From assembly GCA_016342415.1 (NCBI GenBank), contig JAEIOD010000010.1, positions 1 through 64,000 on the forward strand: DNA of 64,000 bases, in the 5' to 3' direction. This DNA is from Clostridiales bacterium. GTDB lineage: Bacteria > Bacillota > Clostridia > Peptostreptococcales > Acidaminobacteraceae. Below are positions 8,388 to 16,824 of this stretch, piece after piece; the stretch's first letter is position 1, and each line of letters starts with the position of its first letter. The notes under the pieces were generated by a model. It was given only the letters and a program-made list of their open reading frames with translations. It ran no database searches and was not told the DNA's origin. A program made the position numbers and the translations under genes.

Positions 8388-9389
8388 CTATTCCAATCCT
8401 TTTCTGACTTGCGGCGCAAGTACAGCTATTACCACACCACTTAATCCAACGACCAAACCTGTATATAATAATATTTGAGGCCATGTTGCAACATCATCAA
8501 GTATTGCTGCATTGCCTTTGTATGTCCAATAAAACGGTATCCAATAAAATAACATTTGCCATTTATCAGATAATAACTCTACTGCTGCAATAGCAGCACC
8601 CACTGGCAAGAATAACATCTTAACACCAGCAGCGGCATTCATAACATCATCATTTTTGATACCTTCAATAAAGCCAACTAGAATACTGACGATAGTACAA
8701 CCTAAGATTGCTAAAATCGCTTGCCCGATATTCACAGAGCCATACCCTGTTAACATCAAAATCGCTATACACCCATAAACTGACATAAAGATACCAATCA
8801 CACATTTACCCATAATAAAAGTCGCTCTTGTAGTTGGGGTTAAATTCATCGCGCTGATGGTATTATCACCTTTTTCTTCAATGATATTAACGGCAATGAT
8901 CATACCAGCTAAAACTGAGGTCATAATCAAACTCATATTAACAAACATTGCTTTAAATGGTGGTTTTGTTTTCCCAAAATCATGAAGTGTCGTATTTGTA
9001 TCTTCAATAGACACCTCTAAATCATGAAATGTTTTGATCATTTTAGAAAATTCAACAACCGATTCAGGTTCATTCCCTTGAGCTAATATATGATATCCAT
9101 TTTCTCCAGGAACAATACCAACAATGTTATCTCTTTCATTTATTCTCTTTTCTAGAGCCTTTAAATCATCAAACTGCTCAACTTTTGCAAATTCTTCGTA
9201 ATATCCAATCATCTCAGAACTCTCACCTGATAATAGTGCTAAATCGACTGTCGTATCATTGATGCTTGGCGCTAATAAATTAATACCAATACCAAATAAA
9301 ATTGGGAAGATCAAAATATAAAGCGTTAAGAATTCACGAGTATTTACTTTCACATCTCTTAAAAATATAATCCATATTCTTTTAAACAT
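8388..9389 (-). CDS. ABC-2 type exporter permease
   Basis: 333 aa. One membrane helix near residues 18-40, an external domain of about 130 residues, then five or six helices (about 165-325), the layout of ABC-2/NatB-like permeases. AAAGGAGG precedes the ATG. It follows a second permease by 13 bases and both share one ATPase gene upstream, so the two probably form a heterodimeric exporter. The substrate cannot be read; TetR control suggests a toxic or antimicrobial compound, or a sodium/drug exporter. Confidence 0.85.
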   Translation of the reverse strand: MFKRIWIIFLRDVKVNTREFLTLYILIFPILFGIGINLLAPSINDTTVDLALLSGESSEMIGYYEEFAKVEQFDDLKALEKRINERDNIVGIVPGENGYHILAQGNEPESVVEFSKMIKTFHDLEVSIEDTNTTLHDFGKTKPPFKAMFVNMSLIMTSVLAGMIIAVNIIEEKGDNTISAMNLTPTTRATFIMGKCVIGIFMSVYGCIAILMLTGYGSVNIGQAILAILGCTIVSILVGFIEGIKNDDVMNAAAGVKMLFLPVGAAIAAVELLSDKWQMLFYWIPFYWTYKGNAAILDDVATWPQILLYTGLVVGLSGVVIAVLAPQVRKGLE

Positions 9390-9402
9390 TTAATCCTCCT
9401 TT

Positions 9403-10509
9403 CTATAATGTTAAAGTCTTTTTAAATCGATAGTTGCCATATACGAATAATATCAATCCCAATCCCAAGAAACTTAGAGAAGTCATAAGTACATAAGTCA
9501 TATCACCACTTGGCAATATTACTTCTCTAAAACTAGCTAGGAAATAATAAGACGGAATAACTTTCATAAATGCCGGATCCCAACTTGGCATAAAATACGC
9601 TATGTTTGGTAGTAAAAATACAATCATGATTATATAAATAGTACCAAATGCTTGCATGATATTATTATAGAAACTTGTAATCACAAGCCCTAAATTCGAA
9701 GCAAAAAATCCAGAACATATAAGGAATAATATAAACATCAGATAATTCGGTTGAAGACCCATAATCGGAATGGTGATAATCAGACTCGTCACAAGACTCG
9801 TCACCATGACCACACCAACTTTACTCAACAGATAATTTCCGACAGACGATGCTGTGATAGCATATGCTGTAATGATACCTTCCTTCTTATCCAAGAAGAT
9901 GTAAGATGCGATGATAAAGAATCCCATCAAACTGCCATTGAATGTTAGAAATGCTGGTAAAACGTTTTCTCTATCCGATAATCCTTCGAAATTTTCTGAT
10001 AATCTAACAACTTCCTGTGCATCAAAGTTTTCCATCAACACATTCGCATTTTTATTGTGAAATACTTTATATAGATTTCTGAGTTTTTCTGATTCATACC
10101 CTTGCATGTAGTAATCATAATATAGTGCTCCATCTTTCATAGAGATAACCGCACCGAATTTTCTTTCTTTTTCAGCGAGTTCAATAACATCTTCTCTAGA
10201 ATCAAAGACAACAATTTTCTTGTCATCACTCACATACATATCAAACTCTTCTTTTTCACCATCTACTTTAAATTCTACTGTTTCAGGTTTACCATCTAAA
10301 TCGTTTTCGATCATGACATCCATCATCACCGATGATACTTCTTCAGGCAAATCCAGATACACATACTCCGTCGTCTTAGACGAAAAGGTTTCAGGAATCA
10401 CCAAGATTAAAAGAGCTAAGAATATTGCAGCCATTCCGATCTCAATGTAGAAGTAAAAGCTTTTCGATGAGAGTTTTAATTCTTTCGTAAAACTATACCA
10501 TAATTTCAT
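9403..10509 (-). CDS. ABC-2 type exporter permease, partner subunit
   Basis: 368 aa starting at an ATG (10509); an in-frame TTG three codons earlier sits on top of the ribosome site and is less likely. One N-terminal helix (about 20-40), an external domain rich in Asp/Glu (about 45-170) and six helices (about 185-365). It overlaps no neighbour and starts one base after the ATPase gene stops. It pairs with the permease downstream and is only distantly similar to it, which fits a heterodimer. Confidence 0.85.
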   Translation of the reverse strand: MKLWYSFTKELKLSSKSFYFYIEIGMAAIFLALLILVIPETFSSKTTEYVYLDLPEEVSSVMMDVMIENDLDGKPETVEFKVDGEKEEFDMYVSDDKKIVVFDSREDVIELAEKERKFGAVISMKDGALYYDYYMQGYESEKLRNLYKVFHNKNANVLMENFDAQEVVRLSENFEGLSDRENVLPAFLTFNGSLMGFFIIASYIFLDKKEGIITAYAITASSVGNYLLSKVGVVMVTSLVTSLIITIPIMGLQPNYLMFILFLICSGFFASNLGLVITSFYNNIMQAFGTIYIIMIVFLLPNIAYFMPSWDPAFMKVIPSYYFLASFREVILPSGDMTYVLMTSLSFLGLGLILFVYGNYRFKKTLTL

Positions 10510-10510
10510 A

Positions 10511-11365
10511 TTAAACAAGCTCCCTTCCTGTTACCTTAATAAAGATTTCTTCTAAAGTCGCTTCTTTTGTATGCATTGTTTCTATTTGATAACGAGCAAT
10601 AATCTCTTGTAATTTCGTTTTATCATCATCTAAAACAGTTGAGAAACTTTCCTTAACCGTTTCACCATTTTTGATATACTCCACTTCAACCAATTGATCA
10701 CCATATTGAAGTTTAAGATTTCTCGGAGAATCAATCAACTTAATTTCACCATCTACAATAAATGCCACTCTATCGCAAAGTTCATCTGCGATGTGCATGT
10801 TATGAGTGGTTAAGAAAATCGTTGTTCCTCTTTTCTTTTCCTCTTTGATAATGTCTTTGATCACAGAAGCAATTGCCGGATCCAGTCCTGTTGTCGGCTC
10901 ATCTAAAAACCACAATTCCGGACTATTGATCATAGATCTTGCAAAGGTTAATCTGTGTTTCATACCTTTAGAAAATTCACCCGCTTTAATCTTTTCTTTA
11001 CCATCCAAACCAACCAGTTTAATCAACTCATTTGGATCCCTGGTTTCACAATCGAACAATTTTCTATAAAAGTCTAAGTTTTCAAATGCCGTCATTTTGC
11101 TGTAGACATTAGATGTCTCAAATGACATTCCAATTTTGTTAAACATCTTGTTATCCATTTTTTTCACGTTATAACCAGCAACGGTCACTTCGCCTTTTTG
11201 AAGTTGCAAAAGTCCAGTCAGAATACCTTGAGTTGTTGATTTACCAGCACCCGACGGTCCTAAGAAACCAAAGATTTCACCTTCTTTAACTTCAAAACTA
11301 ATACCCTTAACAGCGAATTGATCATCTTTGTTATAAGAGTGATGCAAATTCTTAACTTGGATCAT
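10511..11365 (-). CDS. ABC exporter ATP-binding protein
   Basis: 284 aa. Walker A GPSGAGKST near residues 37-45, Walker B LWFLDEPTTGLDP, switch His in LTTHNM, and a signature helix reading FSKGMKHR in place of LSGGQ, a variant common in ABC-2 exporters of the CcmA/NatA group. The C-terminal 70 residues (after VAFIVDGE) are the usual extension. The ATG overlaps the TetR stop by four bases (ATGA), so it is translationally coupled. It energises the two permeases downstream. Confidence 0.93.
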   Translation of the reverse strand: MIQVKNLHHSYNKDDQFAVKGISFEVKEGEIFGFLGPSGAGKSTTQGILTGLLQLQKGEVTVAGYNVKKMDNKMFNKIGMSFETSNVYSKMTAFENLDFYRKLFDCETRDPNELIKLVGLDGKEKIKAGEFSKGMKHRLTFARSMINSPELWFLDEPTTGLDPAIASVIKDIIKEEKKRGTTIFLTTHNMHIADELCDRVAFIVDGEIKLIDSPRNLKLQYGDQLVEVEYIKNGETVKESFSTVLDDDKTKLQEIIARYQIETMHTKEATLEEIFIKVTGRELV

Positions 11366-11973
11366 AGAATACCTCCTTCTTTATAAAAACTACCCTTTAA
11401 TAAATCAATATAGCTCTCTACTTCTTTCATAACAACTTCAGTATCCATTGTCTCTCTAACCGAGATCATCTCTGCATATTTTTCAAAAGTCCACTGAATT
11501 ACTTGCATCGCTTTTTGCACATCTACATCATCTTTAAATAATGTAAAATCAATGTTTTCAAAATAAACTTTTTGCAATAAGTCCAAAGAATATTTTTCTC
11601 CAAGCTTCTTAATTTCTTCCAAAGAGGAGTCTCTAATCAACTTCATCGCAAAATCGTAAATTTTTGGATATTGGTTTGTTATGTTGATTTTTATGAATGT
11701 TATTTGTTCTATTCTTTTAAAGAAATCCGGTTCACTCCAATTGAGCTCATTTACAATTTTTTCTGTTATCGTTTTAAAAACAAACTCTCTAAGAAACTCA
11801 TACAATTCTTTTTTACTTTTAAAGTAATGATATAGTAATCCCTTTGATACATTTGCATCTTTAACAATGTTATTGGTTGAGGCTTTATCAAAACTGTTCA
11901 TACTGAATTCAGCCAAAGCAGAGTTGATGATTTTATCCCTCTTATCTAAATCAGTTGTTCTAAACTCTATCAA
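11362..11973 (-). CDS. TetR-family regulator of the ABC exporter
   Basis: 203 aa with an N-terminal TetR helix-turn-helix (residues about 12-55; SKGLLYHYFKSKKELYEF is the recognition region) and an all-helical ligand domain. The start is TTG at 11971-11973, seven bases after GGAGG; no nearer ATG exists. First gene of the exporter operon. Two palindromes lie on its promoter (see operators), so autorepression relieved by an exported ligand is the expected control. Ligand unknown. Confidence 0.9.
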   Translation of the reverse strand: MIEFRTTDLDKRDKIINSALAEFSMNSFDKASTNNIVKDANVSKGLLYHYFKSKKELYEFLREFVFKTITEKIVNELNWSEPDFFKRIEQITFIKINITNQYPKIYDFAMKLIRDSSLEEIKKLGEKYSLDLLQKVYFENIDFTLFKDDVDVQKAMQVIQWTFEKYAEMISVRETMDTEVVMKEVESYIDLLKGSFYKEGGIL

Positions 11974-11987
11974 TTAATCACCTCCAC

Positions 11988-12002
11988 TGACCACTATGGT
12001 CA
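11988..12002. promoter_or_regulatory. TetR operator, proximal
   Basis: Perfect dyad TGACCA-CTA-TGGTCA. It covers the transcript start region just upstream of the ribosome site of the TetR gene. Same core as the distal site; centres are 33 bp apart, about three helical turns. Confidence 0.75.
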
Positions 12003-12007
12003 ATTTA

Positions 12008-12036
12008 ATTATACCACCACCGACCACGATGGTCAA
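12008..12036 (-). promoter_or_regulatory. Promoter of the TetR-ABC operon
   Basis: On the minus strand TTGACC (12031-12036), a 17-base spacer, then TATAAT (12008-12013). The distal operator overlaps the -35 box and spacer. Confidence 0.8.
12022..12034. promoter_or_regulatory. TetR operator, distal
   Basis: GACCA-CGA-TGGTC dyad, overlapping the -35 region of the TetR promoter. Together with the proximal site it brackets the -10 box. Confidence 0.75.
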
Positions 12037-12102
12037 CTCCTTTTAAAAAACTTTTTTATCATAATTTATAAGCAATTATTTATTAATTTATATAGACATG
12101 GG

Positions 12103-12131
12103 TTGACAAATTTTGTGCGAAATGTTATTGT
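12103..12131 (+). promoter_or_regulatory. Promoter of the cold-shock gene
   Basis: TTGACA (12103-12108), 17-base spacer, TATTGT (12126-12131). The predicted start near 12138 leaves a leader of about 135 nt. Confidence 0.7.
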
Positions 12132-12137
12132 AAGATG

Positions 12138-12274
12138 ACGTTTAAATTAGTAGTGAATATTTTGCCAGGATATATCTGAATTAGAGTTACAAAGACGTTC
12201 TCCTAATTAAGAGATATTTGAAAATGTTTAACAAAGATTTAAAAAAAATTACACTTACCTAGGAGGTACGTATT
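12138..12274 (+). promoter_or_regulatory. Long 5' leader of the cold-shock gene
   Basis: About 135 untranslated bases lie between the predicted transcript start and the ATG. Known: csp genes of many bacteria carry long leaders that refold at low temperature to expose the ribosome site. TAGGAGGTACG sits just before the ATG. No fixed fold is claimed here. The remaining sequence upstream (12037-12102) is AT-rich with no gene. Confidence 0.5.
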
Positions 12275-12475
12275 ATGAACGGTACAGTTAAATGGTTTAA
12301 CGCAGAAAAAGGATTTGGTTTTATCACTGGAGAAGACGGACAAGATGTTTTCGCTCATTTCTCTCAAATTAACGTTGAAGGTTTCAAAACTTTAGAAGAA
12401 GGCCAAAAGGTTTCTTTCGAAGTGACTCAAGGACAAAAAGGTCCTCAAGCTGAAAACATTACAGTTGTAGGTTAA
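12275..12475 (+). CDS. Cold-shock domain protein (Csp)
   Basis: 66 aa, the standard CspA/CspB length. Five-strand OB fold with both RNA-binding motifs visible: KGFGFI (RNP1) and VFAHFS (RNP2-like). Known: binds single-stranded RNA and DNA and melts secondary structure during cold shock or growth. Strong ribosome site (AGGAGG). It stands alone between its own promoter and a strong terminator. Confidence 0.97.
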   Translation: MNGTVKWFNAEKGFGFITGEDGQDVFAHFSQINVEGFKTLEEGQKVSFEVTQGQKGPQAENITVVG

Positions 12476-12486
12476 TTTAAAACTTT

Positions 12487-12517
12487 AACACGATCCTCGG
12501 ATCGTGTTTTATTTTTT
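12487..12517 (+). terminator. Terminator of the cold-shock gene
   Basis: AACACGATCC pairs with GGATCGTGTT (12487-12508) with a tiny loop, followed by TTTATTTTTTT. It lies 12 bases after the csp stop. Confidence 0.92.
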
Positions 12518-12537
12518 TGTATTCAAAAAAAAGAAGA

Positions 12538-12888
12538 TTAAGCCATGCGACTTATTCCTCCTCTAACATTAATCAAATTCTTGTATCCTGCTTTATCTAA
12601 TATTCTTGCAGCACTCATACTTCTACTGCCCGAAGCACACATCAAAACTATTGTATCTTCTTTTGGTAATTTATCTAACTTACTTTTAATTGATTGTAAT
12701 GGTATGTTTTTAAAACCTTTTACTTTATTAGAATTAAATTCACCACTTGTCCTCACATCAATAAAATGATGTCCTTTTTTTTCTTTTAACAACTCTTTTA
12801 GTTCCACCCCTGAGATATTTCTTACCTTAGGTGCTGTCAATTTTCTAAAAATCATCCAGATGATGATTGCGCCAATAATATAATACAT
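12538..12888 (-). CDS. Membrane-anchored rhodanese-domain protein
   Basis: 116 aa from the Met with GGAGG five bases upstream (earlier in-frame Met codons sit on or before that site). One N-terminal membrane helix (about 3-17) then a single rhodanese domain; the active loop CASGSRS carries the persulfide-forming Cys, and VRGGISRMA is the usual C-terminal segment. Known: such domains move sulfane sulfur. The promoter carries a C/G-block dyad that resembles a CsoR/CstR-type operator, which fits control by reactive sulfur or copper; that is inference. Confidence 0.88.
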   Translation of the reverse strand: MYYIIGAIIIWMIFRKLTAPKVRNISGVELKELLKEKKGHHFIDVRTSGEFNSNKVKGFKNIPLQSIKSKLDKLPKEDTIVLMCASGSRSMSAARILDKAGYKNLINVRGGISRMA

Positions 12889-12902
12889 CATTACCTCCAT
12901 AC

Positions 12903-12920
12903 ACCCCCTCCTATAGGGGT
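12903..12920. promoter_or_regulatory. C/G-block dyad downstream of the rhodanese -10 box
   Basis: ACCCC and GGGGT arms (12903-12907, 12916-12920) around a CT/AT-rich centre, located at the expected transcript start of the rhodanese gene. The layout recalls CsoR/CstR operators; no such regulator gene is in the window. Confidence 0.45.
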
Positions 12921-12927
12921 TGTTAAT

Positions 12928-12956
12928 ATAATATCATATCGCTTTCTGTTTGACAA
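12928..12956 (-). promoter_or_regulatory. Promoter of the rhodanese gene
   Basis: On the minus strand TTGTCA (12951-12956), 17-base spacer, TATTAT (12928-12933). Confidence 0.75.
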
Positions 12957-13061
12957 GAATATTTCATCAAACTACACCAAAAAAGTTCAAATATATTTTC
13001 TTTAAGTTTCTTGCATTTATTCTTATTTACAACTAAACTAAAATCAGTAAAGGAGAGTCTT

Positions 13062-13337
13062 ATGTGGAGCATAATTTTAGTTTTAGTCATCGGTATACTA
13101 ATAGGCAGCTTTGTTAAACCGACTGAGCAATTTAAAAAAACAATCAGCAAATTTCAATTTTTAGGTGTTACACTCTTGTTGTTTGCCATGGGAGCAGGCT
13201 TGGGTCTGAATGAGGACTTGTTAAATAATTTAAAAGAAATTGGTTGGGTAGGTTTTTTATTTGCGTTACTTACAACCGTTTCTAGTATTGCATGTGTTTA
13301 TATCGCAACACGTTTTTTTGAAAGGAGACAACAGTGA
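13062..13337 (+). CDS. lysO: Lysine exporter LysO, N-terminal half (DUF340 split form)
   Basis: 91 aa from the ATG with AAAGGAG seven bases upstream. Three membrane helices. With the next gene, which overlaps it by four bases, it makes up one LysO/DUF340 transporter that in E. coli is a single chain. Known: LysO exports L-lysine and its analogue thialysine. Split LysO pairs occur in many Bacillota and archaea. The two chains must fold together in the membrane by inference. Confidence 0.85.
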   Translation: MWSIILVLVIGILIGSFVKPTEQFKKTISKFQFLGVTLLLFAMGAGLGLNEDLLNNLKEIGWVGFLFALLTTVSSIACVYIATRFFERRQQ

Positions 13338-13933
13338 CACTATCTATTCTCATTTCAATCATTGTCGGCATTATTTGTGGTATGACCTTGTTACCTCAAT
13401 CCATAGCACCTCATATGGATATGTTTACAACCATAGCACTTAATATATTAATTCTATTTGTAGGCATCGATATTGGTATGAACAAACATATATTTAAAGA
13501 TGTGAAAAAACACGGACTTCTTTTAATTATCATACCTTTCTCAATTGTAATCGGTAGTATAATCGGTGGTCTTGTAACCTCAATAATCATCGACTACGAT
13601 ACCAACATCAGTTTGGCAATCAGTGCAGGTTTTGGTTGGTACAGTTTGTCAGGAATATTATTAACGAAATTAGATTCAGCAGAAATCGGAGCCATCGCAT
13701 TTCTAACCAATGTGTTTAGAGAGGTTTTCGCCGTCTTGACCATACCGTTTATTGCCAGGTATTTAAATAAGTATACAACCATAGCACCTGCTGGTGCGAC
13801 ATCAATGGATACAATGTTACCAATCGTATCAAGATATACCAATCCTGAAATAGTGGTCATATCGTTTTTCAATGGTGTGGTTTTAAGTTCTTTAGTACCT
13901 ATTTTGGTACCCTTCTTTTACTCGTTAAAATAG
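13334..13933 (+). CDS. lysO: Lysine exporter LysO, C-terminal half
   Basis: 199 aa, GTG start inside the stop of the previous gene (GTGA), with AAAGGAG nine bases upstream. Six or so membrane helices; the family stretch GFGWYSLSG is clear near residues 96-104 and acidic residues Asp43 and Glu118 region lie in helices. Its TAG stop lies within the stem of the shared terminator. Confidence 0.88.
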   Translation: MTLSILISIIVGIICGMTLLPQSIAPHMDMFTTIALNILILFVGIDIGMNKHIFKDVKKHGLLLIIIPFSIVIGSIIGGLVTSIIIDYDTNISLAISAGFGWYSLSGILLTKLDSAEIGAIAFLTNVFREVFAVLTIPFIARYLNKYTTIAPAGATSMDTMLPIVSRYTNPEIVVISFFNGVVLSSLVPILVPFFYSLK

Positions 13934-13953
13934 CAACCGCTAAGCGGTTGCTA
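13931..13953. terminator. Shared bidirectional terminator containing both stop codons
   Basis: TAGCAACCGC (13931-13940) pairs perfectly with GCGGTTGCTA (13944-13953), three-base loop. The plus-strand lysO stop TAG forms the first bases of one arm and the minus-strand response-regulator stop TAG the first of the other. T runs follow on both sides. Confidence 0.88.
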
Positions 13954-15504
13954 CATATTTTTTACACCTGATGTTATTTTTTGCAAATTGTTCATAAAAA
14001 CATCAACGAGTTCTGGATCAAAATGCATGCCACGTTGACTATTGATATAACCGATGGTTTCTTCTACTGGTACAGCATCTTTATAAATTCTTTTATGAGT
14101 CATAGCATCAAATACATCTACAATAGCCATCATACGAGCATTCAAAGGTATATCTAGTCCCTTCTTTCCTGCAGGATATCCAGTACCATCAAACTTTTCA
14201 TGATGATTTAAAGCAATCTCAGCTGCCATTTTGATAACTGGTAAATTGGGATTTTTAAGTATACGGTAACCATGATTGGTATGTGTCTTCATAATCTCAA
14301 ATTCGTCCTCTGTAAGTTTACCCGGTTTCTTTAAAATTTTATCTGGAATAGCAATCTTACCCAAATCATGCATTGTACTGGCAAGCTTTAACAACTCACA
14401 TTCACCATAGGAATAACGCTTACAAAGAGAAAATTGATACATCATCTCAGAGATTCTCTTAATATGACTGCCAGTTTCTTCAAAGTGACTTTCAACAGTT
14501 TCTGCAAGGGCGAAAACTATTTCCTTTTGAGTGGCTTGTAACATATTATTCAAAATATAATTATCTAAAGCAATTGAAAAATTGGATAAAAACAAATTAA
14601 TCAATTGAAAATCTAACCCAGCTTTTTTTCCTTCAATGTAAATATAATTATTTGAATGACTTTTACCACGACTTTCAATAATAAATCCATTATCAAGTTC
14701 ATGAATCAATTCCTCACTCGATTCCGAATTGGTAATCCACTGTTTTATAAAGTTAAGTTCACCAATCATTTCAATTTCCTGATTGATAAAATGGGAAAAT
14801 TTACCCGTTGCTGCAATAACTTTATTAAGAGAACTCTGTTCTAAAATAACCATACCGTCAGAAAGATCACTATTATCTTCTCTTATATAAAGCATTTCTA
14901 TTGGATCATAATTAAAATTAGACAATTCATTTAAAATGGTTACCAGAAAATCATCCAAAGTATTATGTTCAAATAAACTCGCACTGGCTTTTATAATTTT
15001 TTCAAGCCCTCTTTTATTTTTTTCTAATGTTTGAAGATCCCTATAGTTTCTTAAAGAGGAATAAAGTGTGGTATGAAGCCTTTTTACCGTCAATTCTGTT
15101 TTTAAACGATAGTCGTTGATATCATATAGTCTAATGACATCCTCTTCTGGTGCTTCACCAGGCTGCCCTGTTCTTAAAACAATTCTTGTCAACTTATTCT
15201 CTAGATCATCTCTTAAGTATTTCGCCACTTTCAAGCCGGAATCACTTGTTTCCATGACTACATCCAAAAATATGATAGCGGTATCCGGGTTTTCCTTTAA
15301 AGCGATTTTTGTTTCCTCTCCCGAATATGTATCAATAAATTCCAATGCTTTACCTTCAAAATTAAAGTATCTAAGAATGACTTTAGTGACGCGATGGATT
15401 TCTTCGTCATCGTCTGCAATTATTATTTTATAAAATTCTTTTATCTCTTCTTCCACTTCTTCTTCATCTACTAAAAAATCAAATGTTAAATCAGTGTTTT
15501 CCAT
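13951..15504 (-). CDS. Response regulator with HD-GYP c-di-GMP phosphodiesterase domain
   Basis: 517 aa. Receiver domain (residues about 27-150; acidic pocket in IIIADDDEE, phosphoacceptor in IIFLDVVM, then LRTGQPGEAPE), a middle segment like DUF3369 (about 190-335), then an HD-GYP domain (about 340-510) with HDLGK, HHEKFDGTGYP and intact GYP. Known: HD-GYP proteins hydrolyse cyclic di-GMP. AGGGG-type ribosome site. It follows its histidine kinase by four bases, so phosphotransfer from that kinase is the expected input. The signal is unknown. Confidence 0.92.
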   Translation of the reverse strand: MENTDLTFDFLVDEEEVEEEIKEFYKIIIADDDEEIHRVTKVILRYFNFEGKALEFIDTYSGEETKIALKENPDTAIIFLDVVMETSDSGLKVAKYLRDDLENKLTRIVLRTGQPGEAPEEDVIRLYDINDYRLKTELTVKRLHTTLYSSLRNYRDLQTLEKNKRGLEKIIKASASLFEHNTLDDFLVTILNELSNFNYDPIEMLYIREDNSDLSDGMVILEQSSLNKVIAATGKFSHFINQEIEMIGELNFIKQWITNSESSEELIHELDNGFIIESRGKSHSNNYIYIEGKKAGLDFQLINLFLSNFSIALDNYILNNMLQATQKEIVFALAETVESHFEETGSHIKRISEMMYQFSLCKRYSYGECELLKLASTMHDLGKIAIPDKILKKPGKLTEDEFEIMKTHTNHGYRILKNPNLPVIKMAAEIALNHHEKFDGTGYPAGKKGLDIPLNARMMAIVDVFDAMTHKRIYKDAVPVEETIGYINSQRGMHFDPELVDVFMNNLQKITSGVKNM

Positions 15505-15508
15505 CTTG

Positions 15509-16342
15509 TCACCCCTTTTCTATTTCAGTTCTTGGAATTGTAATAGTAAACTCTACACCTTCATTTACTTCACTTCTACAACATATATCACCTTTTAATT
15601 TTTTATTTACAAGTTGTTTAACTATACTAAGTCCCAAACCTGAGCCACCGGTATCTCTCGAAGTGGTATAAAACGCATCAAATATATGTTCCAAAGAATT
15701 TTTCTCTATTCCATGACCATTATCACTGTACTTGAATATTAAGTTATTCTCATTCAGATTTACAGTGACTTTAACTACACCATCTTTCAAATCTTTAAAT
15801 CCATGATGCAAACTGTTCATTGCCAAGTTGGTGATTATTTGTGAAAATACACCAGGATGACTATAAACAGAAATTCCGTCACACGCGACTATTACTTGAT
15901 GATTTGAATGTTTGTACTCATGTTTTAGTGTACTGAATATTGTATTTATATATTGGCACAAATCAAATCGAACTTTAATATCACTACTTTGATACACCGA
16001 AATCTCTTTTAAGTTCTTAATCAATTCTACTGCTCTGAATAAATTTTTATTGATGATTTCAGAACTTTCCTGCACATTAGTAAAATACTCTACTAAATCA
16101 CTTTTTTTTAGTTTGCCTTCTTCAAATAATTTGACGGATTTATGATGTACAGATTCTAAAAAAGAACCTGCTGAAACAGCAACACCAAGAGGGGTATTGA
16201 TCTCATGGCTGATGCCGGGAACAAGTTCACCTAATGAAGCCAATCGTTCTCTATGAACAAATGCTTTTTCAGTATCTTGCAGTCTCTGTTTTAGTTGTTT
16301 TAGTTCTATTTCGAGTTCCTGTATTTTATCATTTGACTTCAT
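15509..16342 (-). CDS. Soluble sensor histidine kinase
   Basis: 277 aa, no membrane helix. N-terminal coiled coil (about 4-30), HisKA with the phospho-His at residue 46 in GISHEINTPLG, then HATPase_c with N box (NLAMNSLHHG), G1 (DNGHGI) and G2 (GGSGLGLSIV). There is no separate sensor domain, so it may read a partner protein or the long HisKA insertion. It lies between a VOC-domain gene and its response regulator in one operon. Confidence 0.9.
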   Translation of the reverse strand: MKSNDKIQELEIELKQLKQRLQDTEKAFVHRERLASLGELVPGISHEINTPLGVAVSAGSFLESVHHKSVKLFEEGKLKKSDLVEYFTNVQESSEIINKNLFRAVELIKNLKEISVYQSSDIKVRFDLCQYINTIFSTLKHEYKHSNHQVIVACDGISVYSHPGVFSQIITNLAMNSLHHGFKDLKDGVVKVTVNLNENNLIFKYSDNGHGIEKNSLEHIFDAFYTTSRDTGGSGLGLSIVKQLVNKKLKGDICCRSEVNEGVEFTITIPRTEIEKG

Positions 16343-16350
16343 CTGTTCAC

Positions 16351-16722
16351 CTATTCATCATTTTTTGGAAATTGTACAAATTCTAGAATTAATCCGTGTA
16401 TATCCTCAACTGTCATCAATTTCATACCATCATTTAATTGTTTCGGTGGATTTAATATCTTTATATTTTCAGAATTACAATAATCATACATTTTTTGAAT
16501 ATCTTCAACCTCAAACCCAAGCATCAGACCTTCTCCTTGAAAAACTTTCATTTCATCACCTGCAATAAATTCTATAATACCAGATTCATCTTTGAGTACA
16601 GCAATTTCCGAACTCTTTCCAACTCTAAATCGTTTGTCAATTTTAAAATCCAAATGTTTTGTATAAAACTCTACTGAAGCTTCCAAATTATTTGTACCTA
16701 TGGTAACAAAACTCAAACTCAT
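16351..16722 (-). CDS. VOC-fold protein (glyoxalase/bleomycin-resistance type)
   Basis: 123 aa from the ATG eight bases after TAGGAG (the GTG three codons earlier abuts that site). Two beta-alpha-beta-beta-beta modules; SFVTIGTNNLEASVEFYTKH is the typical opening. The substrate cannot be assigned: such small VOC proteins bind metal-dependent substrates or antibiotics. It leads the operon with the kinase and HD-GYP regulator, an unusual partner, and could be a ligand-binding input. Confidence 0.8.
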   Translation of the reverse strand: MSLSFVTIGTNNLEASVEFYTKHLDFKIDKRFRVGKSSEIAVLKDESGIIEFIAGDEMKVFQGEGLMLGFEVEDIQKMYDYCNSENIKILNPPKQLNDGMKLMTVEDIHGLILEFVQFPKNDE

Positions 16723-16824
16723 CTTTTTCACTCCTACTTATAATATACTCAGCATATTTTCTTTTTCTTCCCCAATATGATGTATAATCCATTATGTAAT
16801 CATACGATTAAACTCTACAGCCTT

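Noticed and set aside
12923-13150. 75-codon minus-strand frame opposite the lysO start
   Set aside because: Antisense to lysO and crosses the rhodanese promoter.
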